Shown here: positions 29,215 to 39,906 of the stretch, piece by piece | Layout of the letters: each line of letters starts with the position of its first letter | Position numbering within the stretch: position 1 is the stretch's first letter | The notes under the pieces: model-generated | Databases searched by the model: none | Seen by the model: the letters and a program-made list of their open reading frames with translations, nothing else | Told to the model about the DNA's origin: nothing | Program-made: the position numbers and the translations under genes | DNA from: Nitzschia sp. pyKryTriq1 | Taxonomy: Eukaryota > Bacillariophyta > Bacillariophyceae > Bacillariales > Bacillariaceae | Length of the DNA stretch: 64,000 nt | Reading direction: 5' to 3' | Assembly (NCBI GenBank): GCA_956465555.1 | Contig: OY101116.1 | Span: forward strand, 434,001 to 498,000

Positions 29215-29936
29215 GGTGAATGAAAGTTTGTAGTGGGACTGTGATAAGCAACGAGAAAGAAAATGTCTTTCCGCTCTGTTCTTGTTGCGCTTTGTGTTGG
29301 CATGGATCATGGATGTTGGAGATTTCGGGTGCGGGTCTGGAATGAAATTTGGTGTTCGGCCGGCGCGTCATATAGCTTCGGCGGCTCACGAATAAAAACT
29401 GTGTGCAGGATTTTCCTCCTTTCAACTTTCGGGGTCACGGGTCATTACAAAGGTTGGGGGTGGGGGTGCGGGGACTGACTGACTCCCCCTTTCTCAATCA
29501 CTGTCCGCGAGAAGTATATCGTACCTGGTACCAGGTACCGGTACTGTACCAGTACCGGTACGGTAGTGCTCAACTCACTCTATCTCGTGCCGTAGTACAT
29601 ATCCACTCTATCTGAAACTTTTTACGGAAGCTAGCTAGAGAGGGCACCAATAGCGATGGAGAAAGCTACTCCTCAAGAGCCGAAGATTCTAGAGGCTGTC
29701 GACCAAAATTCTCTCTAGAGCATGTGGTACTTCTACCGGTAGACGCTATCTTCAAACTTTTCACTGATTTGTCATGTTAATATTTCCGTCGTGGGGGTTT
29801 CTCCTAATTCAAAGTCCCAACCAAACTTCTGTTTTTCCCCTTCTTGATCAGTAAGCTTCTCATGGATTGAAATATATCGCTCCATGTCCCCTGTCACACG
29901 AAACGACTACTGTCTCACGTTGCGATCCTTATTCGA
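29215..29936. other. Spacer between DUF6824 and PPIL3 genes
   Basis: Contains the densest short GTAC cluster (29521-29561) and GCTAGCTAGAGAGG / CTCTCTAGAGCATG words at about 29630 and 29712. ORFs 29263-29478 and 29403-29615 look like chance. Confidence 0.45.
29521..29561. repeat. GTAC palindrome cluster, seven copies in 41 bp
   Basis: GTAC at 29521, 29528, 29535, 29541, 29546, 29552 and 29558. The block contains GGTACC twice and ACCGGTAC twice, and can fold on itself in several registers. Confidence 0.8.
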
Positions 29937-30598
29937 CTACTTCTTTTCTGGTGGTCCATCTGGAGTCGGGTAGGTAATCCCTTCGTCTGCCAAGGGATTC
30001 GCATGAATAGTAATTCCCGTGATTTGGGGAGGGTCTACGGGAGTGGACTTGTCCTTCAAGGGGAGACGTTCCCACTTGTCAAGCGTATCGAAACCATCCA
30101 GGACTTGCCCAAAGACAGTGTGCAAGTTGTTGAGGTGTGGCTGCGGCTCGTACAAGATGAAAAATTGCGACTTGTTAGTGTTGGGTCCTCGATTGGCCAT
30201 GCTCTGTTTATTGAAAAGGAAGAAAAGAGACATACATAGTGAAAGGATGCAAGGGATGAGTTCGTGCGTTCGTAAAGTTGCGAAGAATCCCTAGATTTGT
30301 CGGTATATCTTCTCTACCAAGAAGCACGTACCAAACGTCCACGACGATCGTGCTTGTTGTTGGGATGAAATTCATCCGGAAAGGTGACTTCGTCTCCCCA
30401 AATGCTGGATTTCTTTCCAGTAACATGCGCTGTATCTCCACCTTGGATCATGAAGCCACGAATATTACGGTGAAATATGGTACCGTTGAACTTCCCGGCG
30501 GCCGCCAACGCCAAGAAATTGAAGGCCGTTCGAGGACATGTGTCGCAAAAAATTTCGGCCTTGACGTCGCCGTTTGTAGTGTGGATAGTAACCGACAT
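29937..30598 (-). CDS. PPIL3: Cyclophilin-type peptidyl-prolyl isomerase, PPIL3-like
   Basis: A spliceosome-associated single-domain cyclophilin that catalyses cis-trans isomerisation of Xaa-Pro bonds. Exon 1 is 30598-30332 and exon 2 is 30203-29937, joined over a 128-bp GTACGT...CAG intron to give 177 residues (human PPIL3: 161). Family blocks include [39 protein letters not shown] (catalytic Arg in the FHRN block), [42 protein letters not shown] and the terminal [10 protein letters not shown], which is specific to the PPIL3 group. The C-terminus carries a short extra Pro/Lys tail. Splicing restores the GRL-SMANRGP join expected from the family. Confidence 0.93.
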
Positions 30599-31096
30599 GG
30601 TTAGCTATTTTGTGTCAACTGACAATAGAACTAACAGGATAATAGCGTAGTGGGGATTGATAGTAAAAGCGGCTGATCACGTTCCAAATGACCACAGGTC
30701 GTGGTCAATGGTCATGGTCGCGGTCATGGGGTGGATCTTTGCATGCATGCATGCGTGGAGCTTTTGGACCTATCCGACTAAAAATGTATTGTCAGCAAAG
30801 CAGTATCACACTGTGCGTGTACTGTATAATAGCACTCGTAGAGAGGAACGGCGCGACGACGCGCGGCAAATCATCATCAGACATCAGACATCACGCATCA
30901 CGCCGCATTGAGAAGCGACGAGAAAGATCCAAGATCCATCGACCATGGCGGAATGCAGGCATCCGCTTATTCATGATGGGCGATGGGCGACGGCGGCCAC
31001 GCAGCAAGGACCATGTTCTGACACCATATATCATGCAGTCCTCCTCGCAGTTTCAAGTTTACGGTTTGTCTAAATCAGCTTCCCACCATCACAAAG
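30599..31096. other. Spacer between divergent PPIL3 and D-LDH genes
   Basis: Has a GCATGCATGCATGC palindromic run at 30741-30754 and ATCATCAGACATCAGACATCACGCATCACG at about 30868-30902. No recognised promoter element, no supported ORF. Confidence 0.4.
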
Positions 31097-32728
31097 ATGG
31101 CAACATTATCAACAGGAAGGTTCATTCACTGCATGAAGTTTCGACCACCTGTTCGACCATCACCGTGGAATTCAAATCATTTCTTTCGATGTTCAACATC
31201 GACTGCGACCACAGCAGTTCAAGTTCGTCTGCTGACGACGACCAAACGCCACGCTGCCACCACCACAAGCTCTCGACTGGAGTTGCTAGAACAGCTGCTC
31301 ATGAAATTATCTTCCGAGTCGGAGCTCATCGTAAACCCCTACGAGCTGGAGCGACACGGGCGAGGCGAATCGTACCATCCAACCGAGCGACCCGATGCCA
31401 TCCTGCGACCTGCTTCCGTGCAAGATGTGTCACAGATTCTTTCCTTCTGTCAGGAACATGTCATTCCTGTGGTACCGTTTGGGGTTGGAACAAGTGTCGA
31501 AGGTCATGTATGCTGCCTGCAAGGTGGTGTCAGCTTGGATACGAGTATGTTCCAAACAATCGAAACACCGTCGGACCTTATGGCAGCTCATTCTAGTGGA
31601 GAGGACAACGAACAAGTGTACGAAGAGTCGTCATCGACTATCCCGGACCCGATTGCTCGGGTAGGCGCTGGGGTGACTCGGATGACGTTAAACAATGCCC
31701 TGCGACATACAGGAATGCAATTTGTAGTAGATCCCGGAGCGGATGCAACGATTGGCGGGATGGTGGCGACGGGAGCTTCGGGTACCACGGCCGTTCGCTA
31801 CGGCACTATGCGTGAAAATATTCTGGCGGTCGAATGTGTCTTGGCGGATGGAACCATTGTCAACACTGGCACACAGGCACTGAAGAATTCCGCCGGGTAT
31901 GACTTATTGTCCTTACTTTGTGGCTCGGAAGGTACTCTAGCAGTGATTACCAAGGTAACGGTCAAACTCCACCCGATTCCTCAGCACGTCACGGCAGCTG
32001 TCTGCGTCTTTAACTCCTTGAAAGAGGCCGCGGAAGCAGTCGCCATGTTCAAAATATGTGATATTCCGGTACTAAGGTGCGAGCTGCTCGATGGGCCGAG
32101 TGTGGCGGCATTCAACAACTACAAAAAGGACAGCCCCGATCGCACCGTGGCGCCGACACTCTTTTTGGAATTTTCCGCGATTTCACAGGAAGCTTTGCAA
32201 GAAATAATACAAATGACAGCCTCTATCTGTGAAGACTTTGGAGGATCAGAATTCGAATTCACGTCGGGGGAAGAAGACCGGAAAGCGCTCTGGGCAGCTC
32301 GCCATACTCTTTACTATGCATCCATCAACCTACGACCTGGGGCAAGGGACGCTATTTTGACCGATGCCTGTGTTCCCATCTCAAAGTTTGCCGAATTGAT
32401 CGAGGCGACGGCCAACGATGTGAAAGAGTTGGGAGTGGTGGGACCTTGTTTTGGTCATGCCGGTGATGGCAATTTTCACTGCATTTTACCGGTTGTCGAA
32501 GGGGACTCAGAAGAATACACGAAGAATCTGCATGAGGTCAACAATCGACTCATTCAGCGAACATTAGCGGTAGGCGGGACGTGCACAGGAGAGCATGGAG
32601 TGGGTTATGGAAAAATCAAATATCTAGAGCAGCAATACGGGTCGGGGGCTGTCAAAATGATGAAAGCCATCAAGAAGGCACTGGACCCGAACAATATTTT
32701 GAATCCAGGAAAAATAGTACAGTGCTAG
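31097..32728 (+). CDS. LDHD: Mitochondrial FAD-linked D-lactate (or D-2-hydroxyacid) dehydrogenase
   Basis: An intronless ORF of 543 residues. The first about 55 residues are rich in Arg/Thr/Ser with few acids and end near TTTKRHAATTTSS, a mitochondrial presequence. The FAD_binding_4 domain follows: ILRPASVQDVSQILSFC, PVVPFGVGTSVEGH (PP-loop for the FAD pyrophosphate), VDPGADATIGGMVATGASG and SEGTLAVITKVTVKL. The C-terminal cap has FGHAGDGNFHCILP, EEYTKNLHEVNN, GTCTGEHGVGYGKIKYLEQQYG and DPNNILNPGKI. These are typical of LDHD, which passes electrons to cytochrome c. Algal glycolate dehydrogenase is a close relative, so glycolate oxidation in photorespiration is a possible alternative substrate. 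Confidence 0.88.
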   Translation: MATLSTGRFIHCMKFRPPVRPSPWNSNHFFRCSTSTATTAVQVRLLTTTKRHAATTTSSRLELLEQLLMKLSSESELIVNPYELERHGRGESYHPTERPDAILRPASVQDVSQILSFCQEHVIPVVPFGVGTSVEGHVCCLQGGVSLDTSMFQTIETPSDLMAAHSSGEDNEQVYEESSSTIPDPIARVGAGVTRMTLNNALRHTGMQFVVDPGADATIGGMVATGASGTTAVRYGTMRENILAVECVLADGTIVNTGTQALKNSAGYDLLSLLCGSEGTLAVITKVTVKLHPIPQHVTAAVCVFNSLKEAAEAVAMFKICDIPVLRCELLDGPSVAAFNNYKKDSPDRTVAPTLFLEFSAISQEALQEIIQMTASICEDFGGSEFEFTSGEEDRKALWAARHTLYYASINLRPGARDAILTDACVPISKFAELIEATANDVKELGVVGPCFGHAGDGNFHCILPVVEGDSEEYTKNLHEVNNRLIQRTLAVGGTCTGEHGVGYGKIKYLEQQYGSGAVKMMKAIKKALDPNNILNPGKIVQC

Positions 32729-34354
32729 AAGGCAACAATATTATCGCTGTCCTTTTTTGCTGTAGTTGTGCTAGGAAAGGTCAGTGACGAGTACCTCTAC
32801 TAGTTTTAATGTGTTGCATTTCAATAAAGTAGCGCTTGGCGATTCATACATCGACAAGCGCACGTCGGATGCAGATAAGAAATGTCATCCATACGCACTG
32901 GCACAATTCAGCTTCGTTTTCACGTCGACAAGCACAGCCCACATGAGGAGATTTCGATGTAGCAGTGGAGATTTCAACATTGGGAATCCAGCAACCTTGC
33001 AACTGGATCGCTCGGTCGAGGGCTAGTACTGATTTCTGTACTTTTGTCTTGATCATGTGTCGCTCTAATTAGTTGGGGTGGTATCGGCCACACATCGTGG
33101 AGTTCGGATCCTACTTCAACTGCTCTTGTCACTGGAAGTAGCGTCCATGAAACATCTGATGATTTTGCCACTGACGTACTTTTAATTGATGAGACCAGTC
33201 GTTCCGAGACCGAGGTAGGGGACGGGAAAATTGGATCGAAAACCTGGAAAGCTCCTGCAGGTGGAGTCGACGGCGTGCTTGAATTACCGGCATGCACAAA
33301 GGCGTATTCGTCGAGATCTAATGACTCAAATCGCGAACATGCTCTGCTCGACAGACGTTTCAATTCCATTGCTTGCATTTCTATCTTATATCGAAGACAA
33401 CGACGTTGCAGCCGATTGAAATTATTGCTTGGCCCTCTTTTTCGTTGTGAGAACCGGGGAGACAGGAATATCAGCTACCGTTGCATGAGAAGAGAAATAG
33501 TGGTGATGTTGATGGCTTCTTGGGTGTCAGGAATAGGAATGTCTCAATGTGGCTCCGAAGATGAAGTTATACGTCAAAACCCAGATTGTCTTTTTTTGGC
33601 CGTCGGCCTCGTGGATCTTTTCTAACAAAATACAATAGGCAAGGGGAAGAAGTTTCACCTTTCGAGACAGGCGGCAAAAAATGAGGCTAAACCTCCTAGT
33701 TTCACATGAAATGATATATACAGACTTGTATGATATTATACAGTATCAGCCATCTAAATAACGCCGACATCCGAAGCCAAAGAACAGGGAACCCTTTATT
33801 CGACGTGTGAAATGGTTGCGTCCAAAAGTCTCGGCATTGTGTTAACCGCCCGCGCCAAATCTAACTACGAAGCGTTATTATTTTTTGCACCATTACTGTT
33901 TCTACCGGTATTATTAGACAGAATTGTTGACGCCAGCGCGCGTCTGCCTCGGCCCAAAGTCGGCGAAGTCGGAAACTAACTCCGTACTTTGATGTTTCAG
34001 TAGTCCGGACAGGGCCTTAGGTTCTTTGTTTACCAAAAGTGCATCTCTCTTGGCACTCTCCCCTACTAGTGTATTCGTATGCCCTCGCCTGCAAATTGCC
34101 AGAGCTTAGCAGCGAAAAGAAGTGGTAGCTAGTAGAGTTATAGAAGAACTTTTGCTACAATCTCACTCAGCTAAGGCCTGCGAGAGGCTGCATCCTCTTT
34201 CTCTCTAGCTTACTCTACGTTGAGAATGACTCATCAAGGGTCGCGTTCTCGTCTGATCTAACTATTAGAATTGACTAACGCTGATAGCTCGAGGTCGCCA
34301 CTCTCGTCACCTCTTGGCATTCCAATTTTACATCAAATTCAAGTCTGAACCAGA
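32729..34354. other. 1.6-kb gene-poor stretch
   Basis: No gene supported. A 134-codon minus-strand ORF (33378-32974) has ordinary composition but no recognisable domain and a poor upstream context. AGAGTTATAG and CTCTCTAGCTTACTCTA words (34130-34215) resemble the CTCTAGAG elements elsewhere, and ACCGGTATTATTAG lies at about 33904. The left end holds the 3' flank of D-LDH. Confidence 0.4.
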
Positions 34355-35115
34355 TTACGAATACGACGCTATTACCCTGTCAAAGAGTGGCTGCATTGCC
34401 CCATACTCGGCTTCTGGCGTTTGCGCGGTGATGCTGACCAATACATTTCCGGCTCCATTTGCAGCCTCGGTTGCCAAAGCGAAGATTGTTCGAAAATGCG
34501 TCTCAGGCTGTTGGGGAACCTTTGTGACGTAATCGAAGAAATATGCTTGCTTTTTACTCTCGGCGCTCAACATTTTGCTCTCAACATCGTTCACTCCTGC
34601 AAGGGTGGTCTTCGGCAAAATTGTAGCCTGAGCGACCTGTATCGAAGAATCGAGTGAGGATACAGTGAAAACCCCGACACAAAATATAGTATGGGTCCAC
34701 TACGACTTACTTCGTCAACTGATCCAAAGCTTCCCAGAGATGTAAAATCCGAACGGACCGGTGAATATGCGACAAAAACAAAAGTTTTCTGTTCAGAACC
34801 CGGCTTCACAAACAAGACGATTTTGCGTCGATCCGGCAGACTCTGAACGGATTTTTCCCACCCGGACGGAACTTTTATCGAGAATTTGCACTCGGCATCT
34901 TGATAATCCACAAGATCTTCTTCTGCGAAGACATATTGAGGGCCGAGGAGAATAGGCGCTGTTGCCAATACGGCAGCCGATGCAGAAGACAAAAATCCTC
35001 GTCTCGATTCAAAGCCCGTCTCCTTCGACAGCGAGGACGAAACCTTGCAGCCTGGTGAGTATGACACCACTGGCGCAGACCATAGTAATAGGAGTAATAG
35101 AATCCGAATTCCCAT
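34355..35115 (-). CDS. Thylakoid-lumen PsbP-domain protein
   Basis: Exons 35115-34711 and 34636-34355 give 228 residues. The presequence is multipartite. An ER-type signal peptide (MGIRILLLLLLWSAPVV) is followed by SYSPGCK, a transit-peptide-like Ser stretch. A second, twin-arginine signal (SRRGFLSSASAAVLATAPILL) then ends near VFAEE, so the mature protein should reach the thylakoid lumen by the Tat route. The mature part has YQDAECKFSIKVPSGWEKS, KIVLFVKPGSE, SLGSFGSVDE, a KKQAYFFDYV strand, HFRTIFAL and VLVSITAQTPEAEY, the PsbP fold of photosystem II or PPD proteins. The intron (GTAAGT...CAG) restores SVDE-VAQATIL. Which PsbP paralogue it is cannot be told here. CRE-like sites lie upstream. 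Confidence 0.88.
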
Positions 35116-35642
35116 ATTTTGTCCCTCGAGTTAAAAACAAAGACCTTTCCTGTGCATTCGGAGCACTTGTACTTGTACAAGTAGTGTGTCCTCCACTCGA
35201 TCTTTCCGCATCATTGTCCTCTCTTGTTCCGTCATGCACGCGACTTGTCTTTTGCTTGAGCCTGAAGGATACGGGAAAGATTTTTTGGGGGGGCGCGGGT
35301 CCGCCGCAGCGCCGCCGATGTGACGTTGCATTGACGTCAGCACACTTACATTCGTACCTGTGTTGGACGGCGGACGGACGGATGTAGACCCCCTCGCTCG
35401 ATGATGATCATTTCGTCGACCTTGCTTCGACCATCGCTCGCTGTACAGTACAGTACAAGTACGCCGGCCGCTGGCCCCGTTCGACGGGGACGACAACAAA
35501 GTTTAGTAGCTCGATGATTCTCTACTTGTACTAGAGAGACTAGAACTACAATCCCATTTGTGAGATACTGGACTATTTGCTCATAGGAGAGTCATTAGTA
35601 GCATCGTTATTTCTGCAGTAGTGAATATTCACGAGCGAGGGT
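35116..35642. other. Spacer upstream of the PsbP-like gene
   Basis: Holds ACTTGTACTTGTACAAGTAG at about 35165, the CRE-like pair at 35321-35339, a CAGTACAGTACAAGTACG run at about 35446-35463 and TACTAGAGAGACTAG near 35530. No ORF supported. Confidence 0.45.
35321..35339. promoter_or_regulatory. CRE-like pair: TGACGT half-site and TGACGTCA palindrome
   Basis: TGACGT (35321-35326) and TGACGTCA (35332-35339) lie 19 bp end to end, about 205-225 bp upstream of the minus-strand PsbP-like ATG. TGACGT/ACGTCA words are the CO2/cAMP-responsive elements described in the diatom PtCA1 promoter. Use here is inferred from sequence and position only. Confidence 0.4.
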
Positions 35643-37112
35643 CTACAGTAGTAATAAACTGTCAAATGAGTCCCGCCAGGAACTACCACCAACTCGTAGC
35701 AACAGCTCACCTAGTTGCTTGTCGGAAGTAGTGACAGGATCTTCTGCCATGGATTGCTCCCAGTATGAATTATCTTCTTCTGATGAAAGAGGCCCTTCCT
35801 GAAGGATGCTAATTTGTCGTTCTAGGCAAGCCTTACCACGAGAATCAACATCGACACGGCTGGTTCGCCACCGCTTCAAAAATGACGCAACTTCATCAGA
35901 TGAATCACCGACAATCCCTACCACTATTTTGGGTCGTTTGGAGTAGTCATCCTTCTCATAGGACTGCTTGATAATCAAGTGACAATAAGTCTCCTTGGCT
36001 GTTTTTCTCAGCCACTTCTGGTAGCCCTTCGGATCATTCATGTGGTCGACATGAACCAGTGCACCATACGTATGGCACGCTGGTGATGTATTGTTTGTGC
36101 TGATGCTGGCACTGTCTGTCCCAGATTGTGCTGCTGATGAATGGTCGTATACCTTCATGGAAGTGCGAAAGAGTGCCTCAAGCCCCACCGTCCGGCAGTG
36201 CTGTGCCACAACCGACATATCGTCGACTTCCTGAAATTGATCAAATTTTCGGTGGGATGTGATGCTCTGCTCTACGGTTGATGTGGACGCCACGATGATA
36301 CTATCCTGTTGTTCTCCCCGAACTACCAAATACTGCCAATTCCAACCCCGTATTTCATCATAAAAAGCTAGACAATCGTCTTCTCGTCCTTCGATAATCA
36401 AAAGACCGGGCCATCCAATTTTCATGTATCCAGTGAGTTGAAATTCAGAAGCGAGTGACTTGATATCAGCTCGTTTGATCTTTGAAATGATGTGATGAGA
36501 GTATATCAAACGTCGACCGAAAGTAACAACGACGGGACTCGTATTAGTTTGTAGTCGTTGCTCGTCATCCTGTTTTCGTGTGGAAGAATAATCATCTTGC
36601 AAAACCTGCCGATAGAAATCGAACCATTCTCCCTGAAAAACCCATTCTTCGACTCGTGACAGGACCATGAATACTGCTTCCGCTCCAACATTGTCGGTTG
36701 CCACCCGCTGAGCAATGTCTATCAGCCGAGGAAGCGCATTCAGAGCGCATTTTCTTTGTCTCGTACGTTCAGTAGTAGAACAGCGTTCAGTAGTAGAACT
36801 GCTGTTCGAAGTCGAGCTTTCGTCGCAGAGTTGTGCTGAGACCTGCAGCGGTTCGTTGTCGCTGATTGGATATGTCTGCGGCATGGTCAAGGTAACATGG
36901 ACTCTTAGTGAACTACTGTCGTCGGTTTCATCTTCATCACTATTTTCATTGTCTTTCAGTGGCAATAGAAGTAGTCGATGCACCGTTGGATCCCCAGTCG
37001 CGTTGACGTCGTGCCATGCTTCTGTATGGGGATTGTAGGCGGCAGATATGAATTCTAGCTCTGCTTGACGCCTTTCACTGCACTCTTCCGCGTCAGCTGC
37101 TGCTTGGTCCAT
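35643..37112 (-). CDS. RWD domain protein with C-terminal DUF1115 (RWDD2-like)
   Basis: An intronless ORF of 489 residues. The N-terminal RWD domain starts with ERRQAELEFISAAYN and includes VHVTLTMPQTYPISDNEPLQV, the YP turn being typical of RWD folds. Next comes a charged linker, then a DUF1115 domain: FGRRLIYSHHIISKIKRADI, FQLTGYMKIGWPGLLIIEG, CLAFYDEIRGWNWQYLVVRGE. These match the IYSHHIYNKCKR and GKPGVVCVEG/LNWKRILIRH blocks of animal RWDD2A/B. The protein is longer than RWDD2 (about 290), with a further roughly 200-residue C-terminal part. That part contains HTYGALVHVDHMNDPKGYQKWL, which may be a second partial copy of the same fold. The cellular role is unknown even in animals. Confidence 0.8.
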   Translation of the reverse strand: MDQAAADAEECSERRQAELEFISAAYNPHTEAWHDVNATGDPTVHRLLLLPLKDNENSDEDETDDSSSLRVHVTLTMPQTYPISDNEPLQVSAQLCDESSTSNSSSTTERCSTTERTRQRKCALNALPRLIDIAQRVATDNVGAEAVFMVLSRVEEWVFQGEWFDFYRQVLQDDYSSTRKQDDEQRLQTNTSPVVVTFGRRLIYSHHIISKIKRADIKSLASEFQLTGYMKIGWPGLLIIEGREDDCLAFYDEIRGWNWQYLVVRGEQQDSIIVASTSTVEQSITSHRKFDQFQEVDDMSVVAQHCRTVGLEALFRTSMKVYDHSSAAQSGTDSASISTNNTSPACHTYGALVHVDHMNDPKGYQKWLRKTAKETYCHLIIKQSYEKDDYSKRPKIVVGIVGDSSDEVASFLKRWRTSRVDVDSRGKACLERQISILQEGPLSSEEDNSYWEQSMAEDPVTTSDKQLGELLLRVGGSSWRDSFDSLLLL

Positions 37113-37849
37113 CGTTCATCAGTTAGGAACGACGATTGTTAGCCTTCCTCACAATGTACCGGTAGGTCTAGAGAGCTCTCCCGGACTCTCAGACGCCCGC
37201 TCGATGAGACGCCATCTATCTTTGTACTTTGCTTTGTATGCATGCGTCATGCGTCATTGTCGACTGTCGAATTCGTTCATTATTATTTTTCTCTGTTCAA
37301 CCCATCAAGCAGCAAGCGTGACCCATTTCGATCCAAGGAGGAGTCGCGCGAGGAGTCGTACGTCGTACGTCATCATCTGGCCTCCGTCCGTACCAGAGAA
37401 CTCTGGGCCAGAACGCATCCTAAAACGTGCGACCGACGACGATGATGACGACGAGACCTGCAAAAAAGTCACGCTTCGTCAAAAAGTAACGAGTAGTATC
37501 ATACCCTCTCGATACCGGTACTGGTACCAGGTACCTGTTGCCAGTCGGTTGTCATCGAAACGTTTTGTCCAACATGATATGGGCGTTTCCTACTTCCATT
37601 GAAACCATGCGTCAAAACTACTGGATCGAAACGTTGCTCGCAACCGTGGCGATATCCTACGATGCGATGATTGATTGATTGATTGATTGATTGATTCCCA
37701 CCAATGATCATCATGATTCGCATGCCCGAGACGCCACACGGCAGATAGCAGATTCAGATTCATGCATTCATTCTGCCCACTTTCTCGTTTTGTGAACGAT
37801 TCATTCATCCATTCGTTCATTCAGTTGTGATATTTGCACTTAGAAGACC
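37113..37849. other. Spacer between divergent RWD and WH2 genes
   Basis: Contains TCTAGAGAGCTCTC near 37168, the ACCGGTACTGGTACCAGGTACC block at about 37515-37536, the TTGA microsatellite (37667-37697) and ATTC-type repeats at 37760-37825. No gene. Confidence 0.45.
37667..37697. repeat. (TTGA)n microsatellite
   Basis: About seven tandem GATT units in the spacer upstream of the WH2 gene. Confidence 0.85.
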
Positions 37850-39541
37850 ATGATATTTTTCCGCGGTATCAAAAGTCGTTCTACTAGTAGCAGTTCGACC
37901 AGCAAATCTAATAATAAAGGATCCAGTGGTGGTAAGCCACAAGAAGTTTCTGGCAGCAACAGCAAGGGAGGAGGCAGCTCATCCGAGGCAAATCACCAGC
38001 ACCAGCATGGCGGTATCAAGAAGAGTAATAACAGTACGTCGCCCAACAAAGAAGAAATTTTGATGCAGCAGGTCAACCACCTTCAGTCGGAAATGTCCCG
38101 TCTGAACCTCCAGCTTGCTTCCATGCAAGCTCATCATCATTATCATCATCATCATTCCCAAGGAAAAGAAGAACTTTCTACCCAGAAATCCAATCGAACT
38201 TTCTCCACAAAAGGGACTACGCAGCCAAATAATAATTATACGCCGGGCAGCAACATTTCAAGGTACGTTACGTACTCACGCTGAAGGCCAATGTTTCGTT
38301 GTTTCGTTCAACTCCTAACACTTGTTTCATTCTACGATTGCAGAGTCGCTAATAGTAGACCGGGACCCGAGGCTCGGATGCAAGACGAAATTCAAATTCC
38401 CCATTACCCGGAGTACGTCAGTTCCAAAGACCGCCCACCGCCAGTTTCGCAGATATTCATCCCAACACCAGCGACAATGGGTAGATCTGTCGCACGCTCC
38501 CACCACAGTCATAGTTCCAGCAATAGGAGTCCAAAGTCTCCGAAAGTTGTGACTAGTGGTATAGAACGACAGCAACGCGGCCATCAGCAGCAGCAGTATC
38601 CTCGGAGCGAAGATAGTGAACGTGTACCGTCCGAGCATAAGAGACACTCCAACAATAAGAATACTGCGCCACAAGCCATAGTACAGCGTCCCAAGATGAG
38701 ATCCTGGAGGAGTTTTCAATCATCGGTTGCTGGGCCTTCCAAGACGAGCCGGTCGAATTGCTCTTCCAATGAGAATGGTTCCAAAAGTTCTACTGCTCGT
38801 CGAGTGTTGTATCGAACTGTCAGGCGGATCTCGAGCGGTAGTACGCCTCGCACTCCTAGCATCCAAGAGGCGTCCTCTCCACCACGACCAGCTCTTCGAG
38901 GGAAAATGGCGTTGCAGCCCCCATGCTTGCTGCGTACTAGCAATGAAAGTGGTGGTCAGACACCTGCGAGCACGGTTGGAGAGGCACAATCGAAGAATGA
39001 TTCTTCCACAAAAGAGCACAATGGATCGAAGCCAACGGCTGGTAAGATCCGTGTTGTTTGGCCGCCGCCCCCAAAATCCAAGGACGCCAACTCGTTTGGG
39101 GAGGCCACATTTGCAAGGAACGAAGTCGACAAGAACAAGAAGGCCAGCCAACCACGACAACCAGCAGCACCTACTACCAAGAATGTTTCACAGTTTGTTG
39201 TTCCTCCTTCAAAGCTGAAAGGTGGTGGTAGTGGCAATCAAAACAAGTCGCTTTTGTTATCTGAAATCCGAAGGTCAGACGTGAAGCTTAGACCGGCTGT
39301 CGAGTGTTCCGACAATCATGGAGTAACTACACGTACCACACCAAATAGTGAGAACGACAAGAGTGGTTGGGGTGGGCTATTTGCGGCTATTCAAGGCGGA
39401 GTGGCGTTGAAGCATATTGATACCACTCGTAAAAATACTCCAAACTCACAAGAGTCTCCCACTGGTGCATTGCTACTCAAGCTGCAGCAGCGCAAGAAGG
39501 AATGTATGCGGCAGCAGCAACAACAGGGTGACTGCTACTAG
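37850..39541 (+). CDS. WH2-motif actin-binding protein, largely disordered
   Basis: Two exons (37850-38262, 38344-39541) give 536 residues. The N-terminus is Ser/Lys/Gly-rich. A short coiled coil (KEEILMQQVNHLQSEMSRLNL, about residues 68-88) precedes a His run. The middle is Ser/Arg-rich and disordered, with Pro patches (VVWPPPPKSK; VVPPSKLKG). Two C-terminal segments fit the WH2 pattern: LLLSEIRRSDVKLRP (about 442-456), and GLFAAIQGGVALKHI (about 484-498), followed by LLLKLQQRKKE. The helix-then-L-KK/LKxI layout binds G-actin in WASP/WAVE and related proteins. No acidic Arp2/3-binding tail or WH1/SHD domain is visible, so it may be a diatom-specific nucleator or sequestering factor. The family assignment is tentative. 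Confidence 0.6.
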
Positions 39542-39906
39542 TAGTCGACGGGTCCCCATACTCGGACTCCAATAATAAGGAGACAATAATGACAAGAAAT
39601 AAGTGCAGTTCATGATGTTAGTCAACAAATTGTGGCCTCTTACTCTACCAGGTACAGTAGCTAGGAGTAGACTAGAGCTAGAGCAGCTAATACTGTACGA
39701 GCGAGTACAAGGTGTAACAGTGATATTCGTAGAGACCTATGATTCGGATTAGTCAATCCTCGTATTCGTATGCGAAAGATCTAATATCTCTCGAGAAAAG
39801 ATACCGGTACGCGTATTGCGGGCATCAGCGTGCGTCAGTGAATTGAAAGATACTTTTCCCGAAAGATACCAGATACCACGGTTCGTACCGAACCCATCAT
39901 CCACCC
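39542..39906. other. Short spacer
   Basis: Has TAGACTAGAGCTAGAGCAGC at about 39668 and ATACCGGTACGCG at 39800. Nothing else recognised. Confidence 0.4.

Noticed and set aside
32974-33378. 134-codon minus-strand ORF in the gene-poor stretch
   Set aside because: It has an ATG and ordinary composition, but no domain, no splice support and no upstream coding. Kept only as a remark on the spacer.
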